From contig NZ_JAMWEG010000013.1 in the NCBI RefSeq assembly GCF_025460765.1, positions 1 to 64,000 on the forward strand: a DNA stretch of 64,000 nt, read 5' to 3'. Source of the DNA: Micromonospora sp. MA102. GTDB lineage: Bacteria; Actinomycetota; Actinomycetes; Mycobacteriales; Micromonosporaceae. The first letter of the stretch is position 1. Every line of letters begins with the position of its first letter. The position numbers and the translations under genes were made by a program. Of this stretch, positions 32,627-40,494 are shown one piece after another. The notes below the pieces were generated by a model. The model saw only the letters and a program-made list of their open reading frames with translations, did no database searches and had not been told where the DNA came from.

Positions 32627-32771
32627 GACCCCCGTCGGGGGAGCCTGGTCGGCGTTGTCGGCGAGTACCAGCGGGCGTCTCTTTTTGTGGCCCACCCTCG
32701 GTGTCGCGCCGTCTTCGGCCATTGGTGTCGGTTGCGCGTCACTGCGTGTGCTGACTTCCTGCTGACTCGGG
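32627..32771. repeat. Diverged ~145-bp repeat, copy B
   Basis: This is the second copy of the repeat at 2217-2360, in the same orientation and again downstream of an IS110 3' end. Shared blocks are listed under copy A. The following 165 bases up to the TetR gene hold no recognised feature. Confidence 0.55.
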
Positions 32772-32937
32772 GTCGGTACGCAGGGCGAGACCGCGCTTGC
32801 TAATCGACCGAACGAGTACATCGCGCCAGTGAAGCTGTAGCCGTAGAGGGTGTACTCCCACCCTGCGGGCCCACGATAGTGCGCAGATTCGCGCACCCGG
32901 GACAGCCATAGCCCGACTGGCTGCTGTGGAGTTCGCG

Positions 32938-33582
32938 TCAGTTGGGCCGGTAGGAGGCGAGGAACGCCTGGGCGCCGGCGTCGGCGTAGCGGTCGAGGGC
33001 GGCGGGGTCGGGTCGCTCGGTGTCGCCGCAGAGCATCATCCGGTTGAGGGGGATCGACATCACCAGCCAGTTGAAGTGTTCGGCGGCCAGCTGCGGGTCG
33101 TCCAGCCGAAGCTGGTTGCGGGCGGCGAGACTTTCGAAGGCGGCGGCGAGCGCGTCGATGGTGCGCCCGGGACCGCGTTGGTAGAACAACCGGCCCAGCT
33201 CGGGGAACCGGCCCGCTTCGCCGATCACCAGGCGGCGCAGCTGTATCACCCGGGGCTGGCTCACCTGGGAGACCAGCGCGCGCGCCAGCTTCTGCAAGTC
33301 GGCCTCGAGGTCGCTGCTGTCGGGCAGACTCGCCACCTGGCGTGCGACCGGGTCACTGACCAGTTCGACTGTGCCGGTCACGATCTCGCGGAACAGGCTC
33401 TGCTTGTCGGTGAACTGTTTGTACACGGTCTGCTTGGACACCGCCGCCGCGGCGGCGATCTGGTCCATGCTGGTAGCCAGGTAGCCATCGCGCAGAAACA
33501 GCGTGCTGGCCACGTCCAGGATCGCCTGGCGCTTTCGCGCGGTCCGGGTCTGCCCGTCGGATGCCCTGATCGGCTCTGTCAC
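32938..33582 (-). CDS. TetR/AcrR-family regulator
   Basis: A 214-residue regulator. The helix-turn-helix is 'ARKRQAILDVASTLFLRDGY', 'TSMDQIAAAAAVSKQTVYKQ' and 'FTDKQSLF'. The C-terminal half resembles the TetR_C domain with 'RRLVIGEAGRFPELGRLFYQ'. It is divergent from an SMP-30-type gene, and the 85-base gap has two palindromic operators 31 bases apart. It therefore probably represses itself and that gene. The ligand is unknown. Confidence 0.9.
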   Translation of the reverse strand: MTEPIRASDGQTRTARKRQAILDVASTLFLRDGYLATSMDQIAAAAAVSKQTVYKQFTDKQSLFREIVTGTVELVSDPVARQVASLPDSSDLEADLQKLARALVSQVSQPRVIQLRRLVIGEAGRFPELGRLFYQRGPGRTIDALAAAFESLAARNQLRLDDPQLAAEHFNWLVMSIPLNRMMLCGDTERPDPAALDRYADAGAQAFLASYRPN

Positions 33583-33594
33583 GCCGCCTACAGT

Positions 33595-33609
33595 ACTGGA
33601 CAGTCCAGT
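33595..33609. promoter_or_regulatory. TetR operator 1
   Basis: ACTGGACAGTCCAGT is a perfect 15-base palindrome just upstream of the TetR start. A second, less perfect copy lies exactly 31 bases further on, about three helical turns. Confidence 0.75.
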
Positions 33610-33625
33610 TCTGAGCGACTACGGT

Positions 33626-33640
33626 ACTAGACCGTCCAGT
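33626..33640. promoter_or_regulatory. TetR operator 2
   Basis: ACTAGACCGTCCAGT matches operator 1 at 12 of 15 positions and keeps the GTCCAGT half. It lies 27 bases upstream of the SMP-30 gene ATG, so bound repressor would block that promoter. Confidence 0.7.
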
Positions 33641-33667
33641 TCCACTCGGTCGATGCGCGAGGTTCTC

Positions 33668-34558
33668 ATGTCACAGGCGTCATCCCTGCCGCGGCCCCGG
33701 GTCCTGCTCAGCGGCCTGGCCTACGTCGAGTCACCCCGTTGGCACGACGGCCGGCTGTGGTTCGCCCATTGGGGTACCGGCGAGATCGTCGCGGTCGCGC
33801 TCGACGGCAGCAGCGAGGTCGCGGCGTCCGGCCCGCCCGGCCTCGGCTGGTCCATCGACTGGCTGCCCGACGGCCGCCTACTAGTTACCGGCGAGGATCT
33901 CATGCGGCGGGAACCGGACGGGTCGATGGTCCGGCACGCCGATCTCAGCGGACTGGCGCCGTTCTGGAACGAGCTTGTCGTGGACGGCCGCGGCAACATA
34001 TACGTCAACAGCATCCGCTTCGGCTTCCGCGCAGGCGCGCCACCGGAGTCCGGGATCATCGCCTTGGTCACCCCGGACGGGACAGCGCGCGAGGTCGCCG
34101 GTGACCTGGAATTCCCCAACGGCATGGTAGTGACGCCAGACAACAAAACGCTGATCGTCTCCGAGTCGTTCGCCGGGCGGCTGACCGCGTTCGACATCGC
34201 TGCCGACGGCAGCCTGTTCAACCGCAGGACATGGGCCGACGGCCTCGCACCCGACGGCATCTGCATGGACGCCGACGGCGCGATCTGGGCCGGGGCCGCC
34301 GACGTCGCCATCGCCACCGGCCGTGCCGACTCGCCACAGGGCGCCGTCGTCCGGGTGCACGAGGGTGGCAAGGTGACCGACCGAATCGAACACGACCAGG
34401 TCATTTTCGCCACCATGCTCGGCGGCCCAGACCGCACCACCCTGTTTCTCCTCGCGGCCGAGTTCCGCGGCGTCGAGCACATGGACGAATCGGTCGCCGC
34501 CCGCACCGGCCAAGTGCTCACCGCAACAGCGCCGACGCCCGGCGCCGGCCGGCCATGA
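33668..34558 (+). CDS. SMP-30/gluconolactonase-family protein
   Basis: A 296-residue six-bladed propeller. It shows 'YVESPRWHDGRLWFAHWGTG' (with the metal-ligand Glu), 'LPDGRLLVTGEDLMRREPDG', 'WNELVVDGRGNIYVNSIRFG', 'EFPNGMVVTPDNKTLIVSES' and 'APDGICMDADGAIWAGAA'. These carry the Glu, Asn and Asp ligands of the divalent metal in SMP-30 lactonases. It probably hydrolyses a lactone; the true substrate is unknown. Expression is likely controlled by the divergent TetR repressor. Confidence 0.88.
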   Translation: MSQASSLPRPRVLLSGLAYVESPRWHDGRLWFAHWGTGEIVAVALDGSSEVAASGPPGLGWSIDWLPDGRLLVTGEDLMRREPDGSMVRHADLSGLAPFWNELVVDGRGNIYVNSIRFGFRAGAPPESGIIALVTPDGTAREVAGDLEFPNGMVVTPDNKTLIVSESFAGRLTAFDIAADGSLFNRRTWADGLAPDGICMDADGAIWAGAADVAIATGRADSPQGAVVRVHEGGKVTDRIEHDQVIFATMLGGPDRTTLFLLAAEFRGVEHMDESVAARTGQVLTATAPTPGAGRP

Positions 34559-34670
34559 CCGGCATCCGGACCTCCTCACCGCCACTCCCAAGTCCAGCTC
34601 ACCCTGCCTAACCTCGGCCTGGCCAACGGCCGACCGACATGCTTGGCTACTCGGCCTCACCGTGGCAAGC

Positions 34671-34718
34671 AAAAGGCCCGGGTCAGGATCGGCAATCAAG
34701 CAGGTGACTGGGCCTTTC
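34671..34718 (-). terminator. tRNA-type terminator
   Basis: On the minus strand AAAGGCCCAGTCA pairs with TGACCCGGGCCTTTT around a 20-base loop, ending in TTTT. It lies directly downstream of the tRNA fragment, as expected for a tRNA gene terminator. Confidence 0.75.
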
Positions 34719-34720
34719 CA

Positions 34721-34766
34721 TGGAGCTGCCGGACGGAATCGAACCCTCGACCTAGGCATTACGAGT
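34721..34766 (-). pseudogene. 3' half of a tRNA-Thr(CGT) gene
   Basis: On the minus strand the sequence holds the anticodon loop CTCGTAA (anticodon CGT at 34763-34761), the 3' anticodon strand TGCCT, variable loop AGGTC, T arm GAGGG-TTCGATT-CCGTC (one G-G mismatch), the acceptor strand CGGCAGC, a T discriminator and CCA. Upstream of the loop the sequence no longer pairs or resembles a tRNA. Half tRNA genes like this are typical of attachment sites left by integrative elements. Confidence 0.75.
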
Positions 34767-35181
34767 CAGCACCGGCCCGCTGGTCGTCGTCGTCCTGGTC
34801 CTCGTCAACCGGCATCCACGGTTCGTTGTTATCCGTCGTCGTCCGGCGGTTTGGCTGCTTCGTTGGCTGCTCGGCTCCGTGCCCGTACGCCCCGGTCGAC
34901 TCCCACATTGCCAGGGGGCTCTCACAAGTCGGCCTGGCCTGCCGGGGTCGCGACCTGCCCCCAGGCGGCCACTCTCCCCGCCAGTCCCCGCTAATCCCCC
35001 GCCGCAGCCTGTCGACCTGGCATGGTTCTGGCACGCGCCAATCAAGCCGGACCGACCAAGAGATCGCCTAGCAGGGTGAACATCTGACACCGATCCGTCA
35101 CCCGTCATGTGGAGCCCGACACGGCCGCAGCTAGTGGCCCGCTTCATTGCCGTCGACACGGCACTCCGGCTGGTCGGGCGG
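34767..35181. other. Gene-poor interval beside the tRNA half
   Basis: No gene is secure here. A minus-strand ORF of 91 codons (35034 to 34759) ends in 'MPVDEDQDDDDQRAGADS' and uses the TAA of the tRNA anticodon loop as its stop. It has no good ribosome site and no recognised domain, but it occupies the place where an integrase or other element gene often ends. It may be element debris. Confidence 0.4.
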
Positions 35182-35550
35182 CTACTCGGCCTCGGACTGG
35201 TAGCCGACGTACGGTGATCCAGCCGCCGAGCGGACGTGGTACCCCCAGCGCCGCAACGCCTGTGTGGTCTTCTCGGAGCCGGCCGGGTTCGCCGAGTAGA
35301 CGTACACCACACCGACATCGAACGGGCGCCCCTCGAACGCAGCCCGCTCCGACACCTCGACGACCGGCCAGATCGTGTCGTCGTCGCCGAGGTCGTGATC
35401 CAGCCACAGCTCGTCCAATCGCTGTCCGCGGGGTCGCTCCAGCGCCTCGATGCCGGCCCTGCTGGTGCGCGCAACTTGTGCCACCCGGCCGTCAACGAAC
35501 GAGCGCAGGTCGTCAACCAGCACGATTCCCGGCAGCTTCTCGTTGACCAC
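35182..35550 (-). CDS. Cyclic-phosphate-processing receiver-like domain protein
   Basis: A protein of about 122 residues. 'GIVLVDDLRSFVDGRVAQVA', 'LDELWLDHDLGDDDTIWPVV' and 'DVGVVYVYSANPAGSEKTTQ' match the small receiver-like family found next to RNA 2',3'-cyclic phosphate enzymes (LDD near the N-terminus, LDHDLG in the middle and SxNPxG). I prefer the GTG at 35550, which has AAGGA seven bases upstream; an ATG at 35580 would add ten residues. No RNA-repair partner gene is adjacent. It lies in the scarred zone and may be a passenger of a lost integrative element. Confidence 0.7.
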   Translation of the reverse strand: MVNEKLPGIVLVDDLRSFVDGRVAQVARTSRAGIEALERPRGQRLDELWLDHDLGDDDTIWPVVEVSERAAFEGRPFDVGVVYVYSANPAGSEKTTQALRRWGYHVRSAAGSPYVGYQSEAE

Positions 35551-35580
35551 GCCACCATCCTTGGACCAGCACCCCGACAT

Positions 35581-36230
35581 CGCCACCGCTATTTGGCCTA
35601 CAGATGGCATCGGACTACGGCGGGTTGACGAGTCGCTACCCGGTGCTAGCTCGACGCTCGTCGAGCACGCCGGCGCGGCCTTCCGTCGGGTCGCTGGACT
35701 CGACGTCGGAGATGCCGAGCGGCCTTCCTGCCGCTGATACGGGCCAAATCCCGCCGGCTCTCGATCGCACCGGACGCCATGCTGGTCCTCTGAATCCGCT
35801 GAGCGGCCCAGCACGGCCTTATGCCGTCGACGATGGCCCGGATTCGCCCACCTCCACGGGTGTAGGCAGCCTGCGGCAACCCGCCGGATGTCGATATCCC
35901 AGGCTCCCCACCCGTGCCGGCCCACATTCACCATGTCCACGAGCACGAAAGGACATGACCCATCGGCAGGACGTGGCGACAACCACGAATCCGCCCTCCG
36001 GCGTCAGCCGCCCTTTCGGCGGTGCCAGGAGACACGACGAACACCACCAGCGGATCCACGTCCATGGCTGGTGGTGCTTCGTCTCCCGTCCCTGCCACCC
36101 CCAGATGAGGAGACAGTCATGTCCACCCCGCTCACCCTGTACCGGCCCGGTCTCGCCGTCGGCCGTGCCGCCCAGGTCCTGCATCGCGCCGCCTCTTCGC
36201 AAACGCGCCGCCGCGACGAGGCGCGTCGCC
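35581..36230. other. 650-bp interval with hairpins and a short ORF
   Basis: No recognised gene. A near-perfect 16-base stem (GACGAACACCACCAGC at about 36036 with its complement ending at 36083, one bulged C) is preceded by a smaller CCGCC/GGCGG hairpin. A possible short upstream ORF (36064-36108) ends at the ribosome site GAGGAGA, which precedes an ATG at 36119. The ORF from that ATG starts 'MSTPLTLYRPGLAVGRAAQV' and then runs antisense into the glycerate kinase 3' end, so it looks truncated. Confidence 0.4.
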
Positions 36231-37325
36231 CTATCGGCGGGGCAGCCGCCGGGACAGCGCCTCGCCGGCCTCGGCCAGCCACCGCGTCGGATCGTTCAGC
36301 GCCGCGTCGACCGAGCCGGCGAGTTCCACCAGGGACACCGCCGCCGCCACCGACCTGGGAACCGGTCCGCTGACCTGCCCCGCGGCCACCGCCACGGGTA
36401 CGCCGGCGGACGCGGCCGAGTCGAGCAGCGAGCCGACCACCTTGCCGGTCAGCGAGGTCTCGTCGAAGCGTCCCTCGCCGGTGAGCACCACGTCCGCGCC
36501 GGCCAGCGCATCCGCCAGCCCGACCAATTCGGCGATGGTCGCCGCGCCCGGCGTGATCGTGGCGCCCCAGAGGGCAGCCAGACCGTACGCGGTGCCACCG
36601 GCCGCGCCGGCGCCCGGCTGGTCCGGCGCACCGCCGGCCAGGTCGGCGAACCGGCCCAGCGCCGCGTCCAGCAGTGGTACCTCCGCCGGGCCGGCGCCCT
36701 TCTGCGGTCCGTAGGTGGCGGCGGCCCCGGCGGGGCCGGTCAGCGGTGCGGTCACGTCGACCAGCAGGTGCACGCCGCCGGGCGGCGGGGGCATCACGTC
36801 GGTGGTGTCGAGGCGGGCCAGCTGGGCCAGCGCCGCACCGCCGAGCGGCAGCTCCCGGCCCTGGTCGTCGTGCAGCCGCAGGCCGAGGGCGCGCAGCGCG
36901 CCGGTGCCGCCGTCGGTGGAGGCGGACCCGCCGAGTCCGATGACGAGGCGGGTGGCCCCGGCGTCGAGGGCGGCCCGCGCCACCACGCCCAGCCCGTATG
37001 TGTGCGCGCCGAGCGGATCCGGGGAGGCCATCAGCGGCAGCCCGCTGGACTGGGCCAGCTCCAGCACGGCGGTCCGGTCCGGCCGCAGCAGCCAGGCCGC
37101 GTCGACCGGCCGGTCGTCCGGGCCCGGCACGACCGTCGTCCGGCGTTCCGCGTCGGGCATTGCGGCGGCGAAGGCGTCGACCGTGCCTTCGCCGCCGTCG
37201 GCCAGGGGGAGCAGCCGTACGTCGTCGCCGGGCCGGTGGGCCTGCCAGCCGCGGGCCAGGGCCCGGGCCGCCTCGCCGGCGGTGGCGGAGCCCTTGAACG
37301 AGTCGGGCGCGACGACGACCCGCAT
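36231..37325 (-). CDS. Glycerate kinase (GlxK type)
   Basis: A 364-residue enzyme that phosphorylates D-glycerate with ATP. Family hallmarks are 'RVVVAPDSFKGSATAGEAAR', 'LPLADGGEGTVDAF', 'TRLVIGLGGSASTDGGTGAL', 'GAHTYGLGVVARAALDAGA' and 'DVVLTGEGRFDETSLTGKVV'. Length and motifs are complete. It is the last gene of a minus-strand catabolic set; its ATG overlaps the TGA of the TIM-barrel gene by one base (TGATG). Its presence suggests that the pathway delivers glycerate to central metabolism. An 80-base near-copy of its 5' part lies at 26355-26436. Confidence 0.93.
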   Translation of the reverse strand: MRVVVAPDSFKGSATAGEAARALARGWQAHRPGDDVRLLPLADGGEGTVDAFAAAMPDAERRTTVVPGPDDRPVDAAWLLRPDRTAVLELAQSSGLPLMASPDPLGAHTYGLGVVARAALDAGATRLVIGLGGSASTDGGTGALRALGLRLHDDQGRELPLGGAALAQLARLDTTDVMPPPPGGVHLLVDVTAPLTGPAGAAATYGPQKGAGPAEVPLLDAALGRFADLAGGAPDQPGAGAAGGTAYGLAALWGATITPGAATIAELVGLADALAGADVVLTGEGRFDETSLTGKVVGSLLDSAASAGVPVAVAAGQVSGPVPRSVAAAVSLVELAGSVDAALNDPTRWLAEAGEALSRRLPRR

Positions 37326-38167
37326 CAGTCGGCGAGCACGAGCTGGAGGTAACGGTCCTTCATGGTGGCGAGGACCTCGTCGGGGTCGGTCGCCCACACC
37401 TCGGCGTTGAAGATCTCCACCTCGGTGTCGCCGGTGTAGCCGGCCTCCTCGACGGCTCGTCGGAACGGCGGGAAGTCGATGTGCCCGTCGCCCATCATGC
37501 CCCGGCCGAGCAGCACGTCGGCCGGGAGCGGGGTGAGGAAGTCGCAGACCTGGAAGCTCGCGATGCGGTCACCGGCGCGGGCGATCTGCCGCCAGACGTC
37601 CGGGTCCCACCAGATGTGGAAGGTGTCCACCACGACCCCCACCTGGGCGACGGGGAACGGCTCGGCCAGGTCGATCGCCTGCCCCAGGGTGGACAGCACC
37701 GCGCGGTCGGCGCAGTACATGGGGTGCAACGGCTCCAGCGCCAGGCGCACGCCCCGCTCACCCGCGTACGGGGCCAGCTCGGCGAGGGCGTCGGCCACCC
37801 GCTGCCGGGCGCCGATCAGGTCGCGGGAGCCGGGTGGCAGGCCGCCGACGACCATGACGAGGCAGTCCGTGCCCAGCCCGGCGGCCTCGTCGATGGCGCG
37901 CCGGTTGTCCTCCAGCGCGGCCCGGCCGGCCTCGCCGCCGGCGGTGAGGAACCCGCCTCGGCACAGCGAGGACACCCGCAGTCCCGCGTCGGCGACGAGC
38001 TTCGCGGCGGCGGCCACCCCGATCTCGGCCACCGGCTCGCGCCACAGCCCGATCGCCGGGATGCCGGCGCGGACGCAGCCCTCGACGGCCTCCCGCACCG
38101 ACCAGGACTCGGTGGTGCGCTGGTTCAGCGACAGCTTCGCCAGGCGCGGATCAACCGGGGCGCTCAC
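37325..38167 (-). CDS. Sugar phosphate isomerase/epimerase-like TIM barrel
   Basis: A 280-residue xylose-isomerase-like TIM barrel. Metal-ligand regions typical of the family are visible: 'VRLALEPLHPMYCADRAVLS' (Glu and His), 'VGVVVDTFHIWWDPDVWRQI' (Asp, His), 'FQVCDFLTPLP', 'GDGHIDFPPFRRAVEEAGYT' and 'EVEIFN' with the last Glu. It overlaps the DUF993 gene by ATGA. In this operon it probably isomerises or epimerises a keto intermediate; the substrate is unknown. Confidence 0.88.
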   Translation of the reverse strand: MSAPVDPRLAKLSLNQRTTESWSVREAVEGCVRAGIPAIGLWREPVAEIGVAAAAKLVADAGLRVSSLCRGGFLTAGGEAGRAALEDNRRAIDEAAGLGTDCLVMVVGGLPPGSRDLIGARQRVADALAELAPYAGERGVRLALEPLHPMYCADRAVLSTLGQAIDLAEPFPVAQVGVVVDTFHIWWDPDVWRQIARAGDRIASFQVCDFLTPLPADVLLGRGMMGDGHIDFPPFRRAVEEAGYTGDTEVEIFNAEVWATDPDEVLATMKDRYLQLVLAD

Positions 38168-39327
38168 GCCGACACCCCGGCCACGGACAGGTAGCGGCGC
38201 ATCCGCGCGACGGCCAGGTCCGGGTCGAGCAGCAGCCCGGCGGCGTCGGCGAGCCGGAACACGTCCACCAGGTGCGGCACGCTGCGCCCGCTCTGCAGGC
38301 CGCCCACCATGGTGAAGCCGGGCTGGAAGCCGTTGAGCCAGGACAGGAAGGCGATGCCGGTCTTGTAGTACTGCGTCGGCGGGGCGAAGACCTGCCGGGA
38401 CAGCGGCACGGTCGGGTCCAGGATCTCCCGGAAGCCCGCCGTGTCACCGGCGTCGAGACGTTGCAACGCCGCCGACGCGGCCGGTGCGATGGCCGCGAAC
38501 GCGCCGAGCAGGGCGTGACTGGACCGGCGGCCGTCGCCGGCGATCAGCTCCGGGTAGTGGTAGTCGTCGCCGGTGTAGACCTTGACCGTCGGCGGCAGCA
38601 GCTCGCGCAGCCGCACCTCGCGGGCGGCGTCGAGCAGCGACACCTTCACGCCGTCGATCCGGTCGGCGTGCGCCTGCACGAGCGCCACGAACGTCTTGGT
38701 CGCCTCGTCGAGGTCAGCCGACCCCCAGTAGCCGGCGAGGGCCGGGTCGAACATGTCGCCGAGCCAGTGCAGCACCACCGGCGTGGACGTCTCGCGCAGC
38801 ACCTGCTCGTAGACGCGCAGGTAGTCGTCGGGCCCGGTGGCCAGCGCAGCGAGCTGCCGGCTGGCCATCACCACGGGGGTCGCGCCGCACTGCTGCACGA
38901 AGGCGACCTGCTCGGTGTACGCGCCGACGACCTCGTCGAGGGTGTCCGGCAGGCCGGTGAGCTGGTCGGTGGCCGCCCCGGCGACGATGCGCCCGCCGCA
39001 GGCGGCGGCCTCGGCGGCGCTGCGCCGGATCAGCTCCCGGGTGGCAGCCCAGTCCAGCCCCATCCCGCGCTGGGCGGTGTCCATGGCCTCGGCGACGCCG
39101 AGACCCCAGGACCAGAGGTTGCGCCGGACGGCCAGGGTTGCGTCCCAATCCAGCCGGGCGGGCCGGCCGGGCGCGTTGTCCGCGTGCGGGTCGGCGACCA
39201 CGTGCGCCGCGGCGTACGCGATCCGGCTGGTCGGCGCGGTGGCCGGCCGCTGCCAGCCGGCCGGCTCGCGCAGGGTCAGCTCCTCGGCGCCCCCGTCGGG
39301 GCGGGGGAGGGTGATGCGGACGGTCAC
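38164..39327 (-). CDS. DUF993 (dihydrodipicolinate synthase-like) protein
   Basis: A 387-residue protein of the DUF993 group, related to the DapA/aldolase superfamily. Segments include 'LWSWGLGVAEAMDTAQRGMG', 'CGGRIVAGAATDQLTG', 'PVVLHWLGDMFDPALAGYWG', 'DRIDGVKVSLLDAAREVRL' (with the possible Schiff-base Lys) and 'VKVYTGDDYHYPELIAGDG'. It may cleave or form a C-C bond in the pathway, giving a three-carbon product for the kinase. The start is a GTG overlapping the dehydrogenase stop (GTGA). It has not been tied to a reaction that I know of. Confidence 0.85.
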   Translation of the reverse strand: MTVRITLPRPDGGAEELTLREPAGWQRPATAPTSRIAYAAAHVVADPHADNAPGRPARLDWDATLAVRRNLWSWGLGVAEAMDTAQRGMGLDWAATRELIRRSAAEAAACGGRIVAGAATDQLTGLPDTLDEVVGAYTEQVAFVQQCGATPVVMASRQLAALATGPDDYLRVYEQVLRETSTPVVLHWLGDMFDPALAGYWGSADLDEATKTFVALVQAHADRIDGVKVSLLDAAREVRLRELLPPTVKVYTGDDYHYPELIAGDGRRSSHALLGAFAAIAPAASAALQRLDAGDTAGFREILDPTVPLSRQVFAPPTQYYKTGIAFLSWLNGFQPGFTMVGGLQSGRSVPHLVDVFRLADAAGLLLDPDLAVARMRRYLSVAGVSA

Positions 39328-40475
39328 AGCCGGATCTCCTCGATCTCGACCCGCCGTCCCTCCCGGGCCGAGAGCAGCCCGGCCTCGGCGAGCTGGACGC
39401 CGCGGGCGCCGGCCAGGAAGTCCCACGGGAACGGCTCGCCGTCGACGACGTGCCGCAGGAACGCCTCCCACTGCACCTTGAACCCGTTGTCGAAGTCCTC
39501 GTTGTCGGGGACGGTCTGCCACTGCGCCCGGAAGGGCTCGGTGACCGGCAGGTCCGGGTTCCACACCGGCATGGGGGTGGCGCCGCGGTGCTGGATGCGG
39601 CACTCGCGCAGGCCGGCCACGGCGCTGCCGTGCGTGCCGTCGACCTGGAACTCGACCAGCTCGTCCCGGTAGACCCGCACCGCCCAGGAGGAGTTGATCT
39701 GCGCGGTGATGCCGCCGGCCAGCTCGAAGATGCCGTACGCGGCGTCGTCGGCGGTGGCCCGGTAGGTCTGGCCGGTCTCGTCGACCCGCTCGGGGATGTG
39801 CGTGGCGATGTGCGCGGTCACCGCGGTGACCGGGGCGAAGATCTGCTCCAGCACGTAGTGCCAGTGCGGGAACATGTCCACGGTGATGCCGCCGCCGTCC
39901 TCGGCGCGGTAGTTCCAGCTCGGCCGCTGGGCGTCCTGCCAGTCGCCCTCGAACACCCAGTAGCCGAACTCGCCGCGCACCGACAGGATCCGGCCGAAGA
40001 AGCCGCTGTCGACCAGCCGCTTGAGCTTGCGCAGGCCGGGCAGGAACAGCTTGTCCTGCACGACGCCGTTCTTGACGCCCCTGGCGGCGGCGAGCCGGGC
40101 CAGCTCCAGTGAGCCGGTCAGCCCCTCGGCGAGCGGCTTCTCGGTGTAGATGTGCTTGCCGGCCTCGATGGCCGCCCGGATGGCCTTCTCCCGCTGCGCG
40201 GTGACCTGCGCGTCGAAGTAGATCTGGTGGGAGTCGTCGGCGAGCGCGGCGTCCAGGTCGGTCGTGTACGACGTCAGCCCGTGCCGGGCGGCGATCTCGG
40301 CGAGCTTGGCCTCGTTGCGGCCGACCAGGGTCAGCTCGGGCCAGATGCGGCTGCCGTCGCGGGCGGGCAGGCCGCCCTGCTCGCGGATGGCGAGCAGGGA
40401 CCGGACCAGGTGCTGCCGGTACCCCATCCGGCCGGTCACCCCGTTGAGGATGATCCCGATAGACGTGCGCTCCAC
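39324..40475 (-). CDS. Gfo/Idh/MocA-family NAD(P)-dependent oxidoreductase
   Basis: A 383-residue dehydrogenase. The Rossmann start is 'TSIGIILNGVTGRMGYRQHL', and the conserved EKP motif lies in 'HIYTEKPLAEG' near residue 112. The C-terminal domain begins with 'RGEFGYWVFEGDWQDAQRPS', with 'GGITVDMFPHWHYVLEQIF' carrying the usual D and H residues. It is long for the family. It starts with GTG after GGAAGGA and is the first metabolic gene of the set, following the ABC importer genes. It probably oxidises the imported sugar or polyol derivative. Confidence 0.88.
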   Translation of the reverse strand: MERTSIGIILNGVTGRMGYRQHLVRSLLAIREQGGLPARDGSRIWPELTLVGRNEAKLAEIAARHGLTSYTTDLDAALADDSHQIYFDAQVTAQREKAIRAAIEAGKHIYTEKPLAEGLTGSLELARLAAARGVKNGVVQDKLFLPGLRKLKRLVDSGFFGRILSVRGEFGYWVFEGDWQDAQRPSWNYRAEDGGGITVDMFPHWHYVLEQIFAPVTAVTAHIATHIPERVDETGQTYRATADDAAYGIFELAGGITAQINSSWAVRVYRDELVEFQVDGTHGSAVAGLRECRIQHRGATPMPVWNPDLPVTEPFRAQWQTVPDNEDFDNGFKVQWEAFLRHVVDGEPFPWDFLAGARGVQLAEAGLLSAREGRRVEIEEIRL

Positions 40476-40494
40476 GTGTGTGTCCTTCCAGTGG

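Noticed and set aside
32612..32896. Minus-strand ORF across repeat copy B
   Set aside because: It reads through the non-coding repeat and shows no domain; copy A does not keep the same frame.
34759..35034. 91-codon minus-strand ORF as an integrase gene end
   Set aside because: It lacks the R-H-R-Y residues of tyrosine recombinases and the serine-recombinase fold; only its position beside the tRNA half suggests a link.
35581..36230. Known riboswitch or T-box in the interval before glycerate kinase
   Set aside because: The hairpins do not match any consensus that I can recall, and no intact downstream gene is present on that strand.
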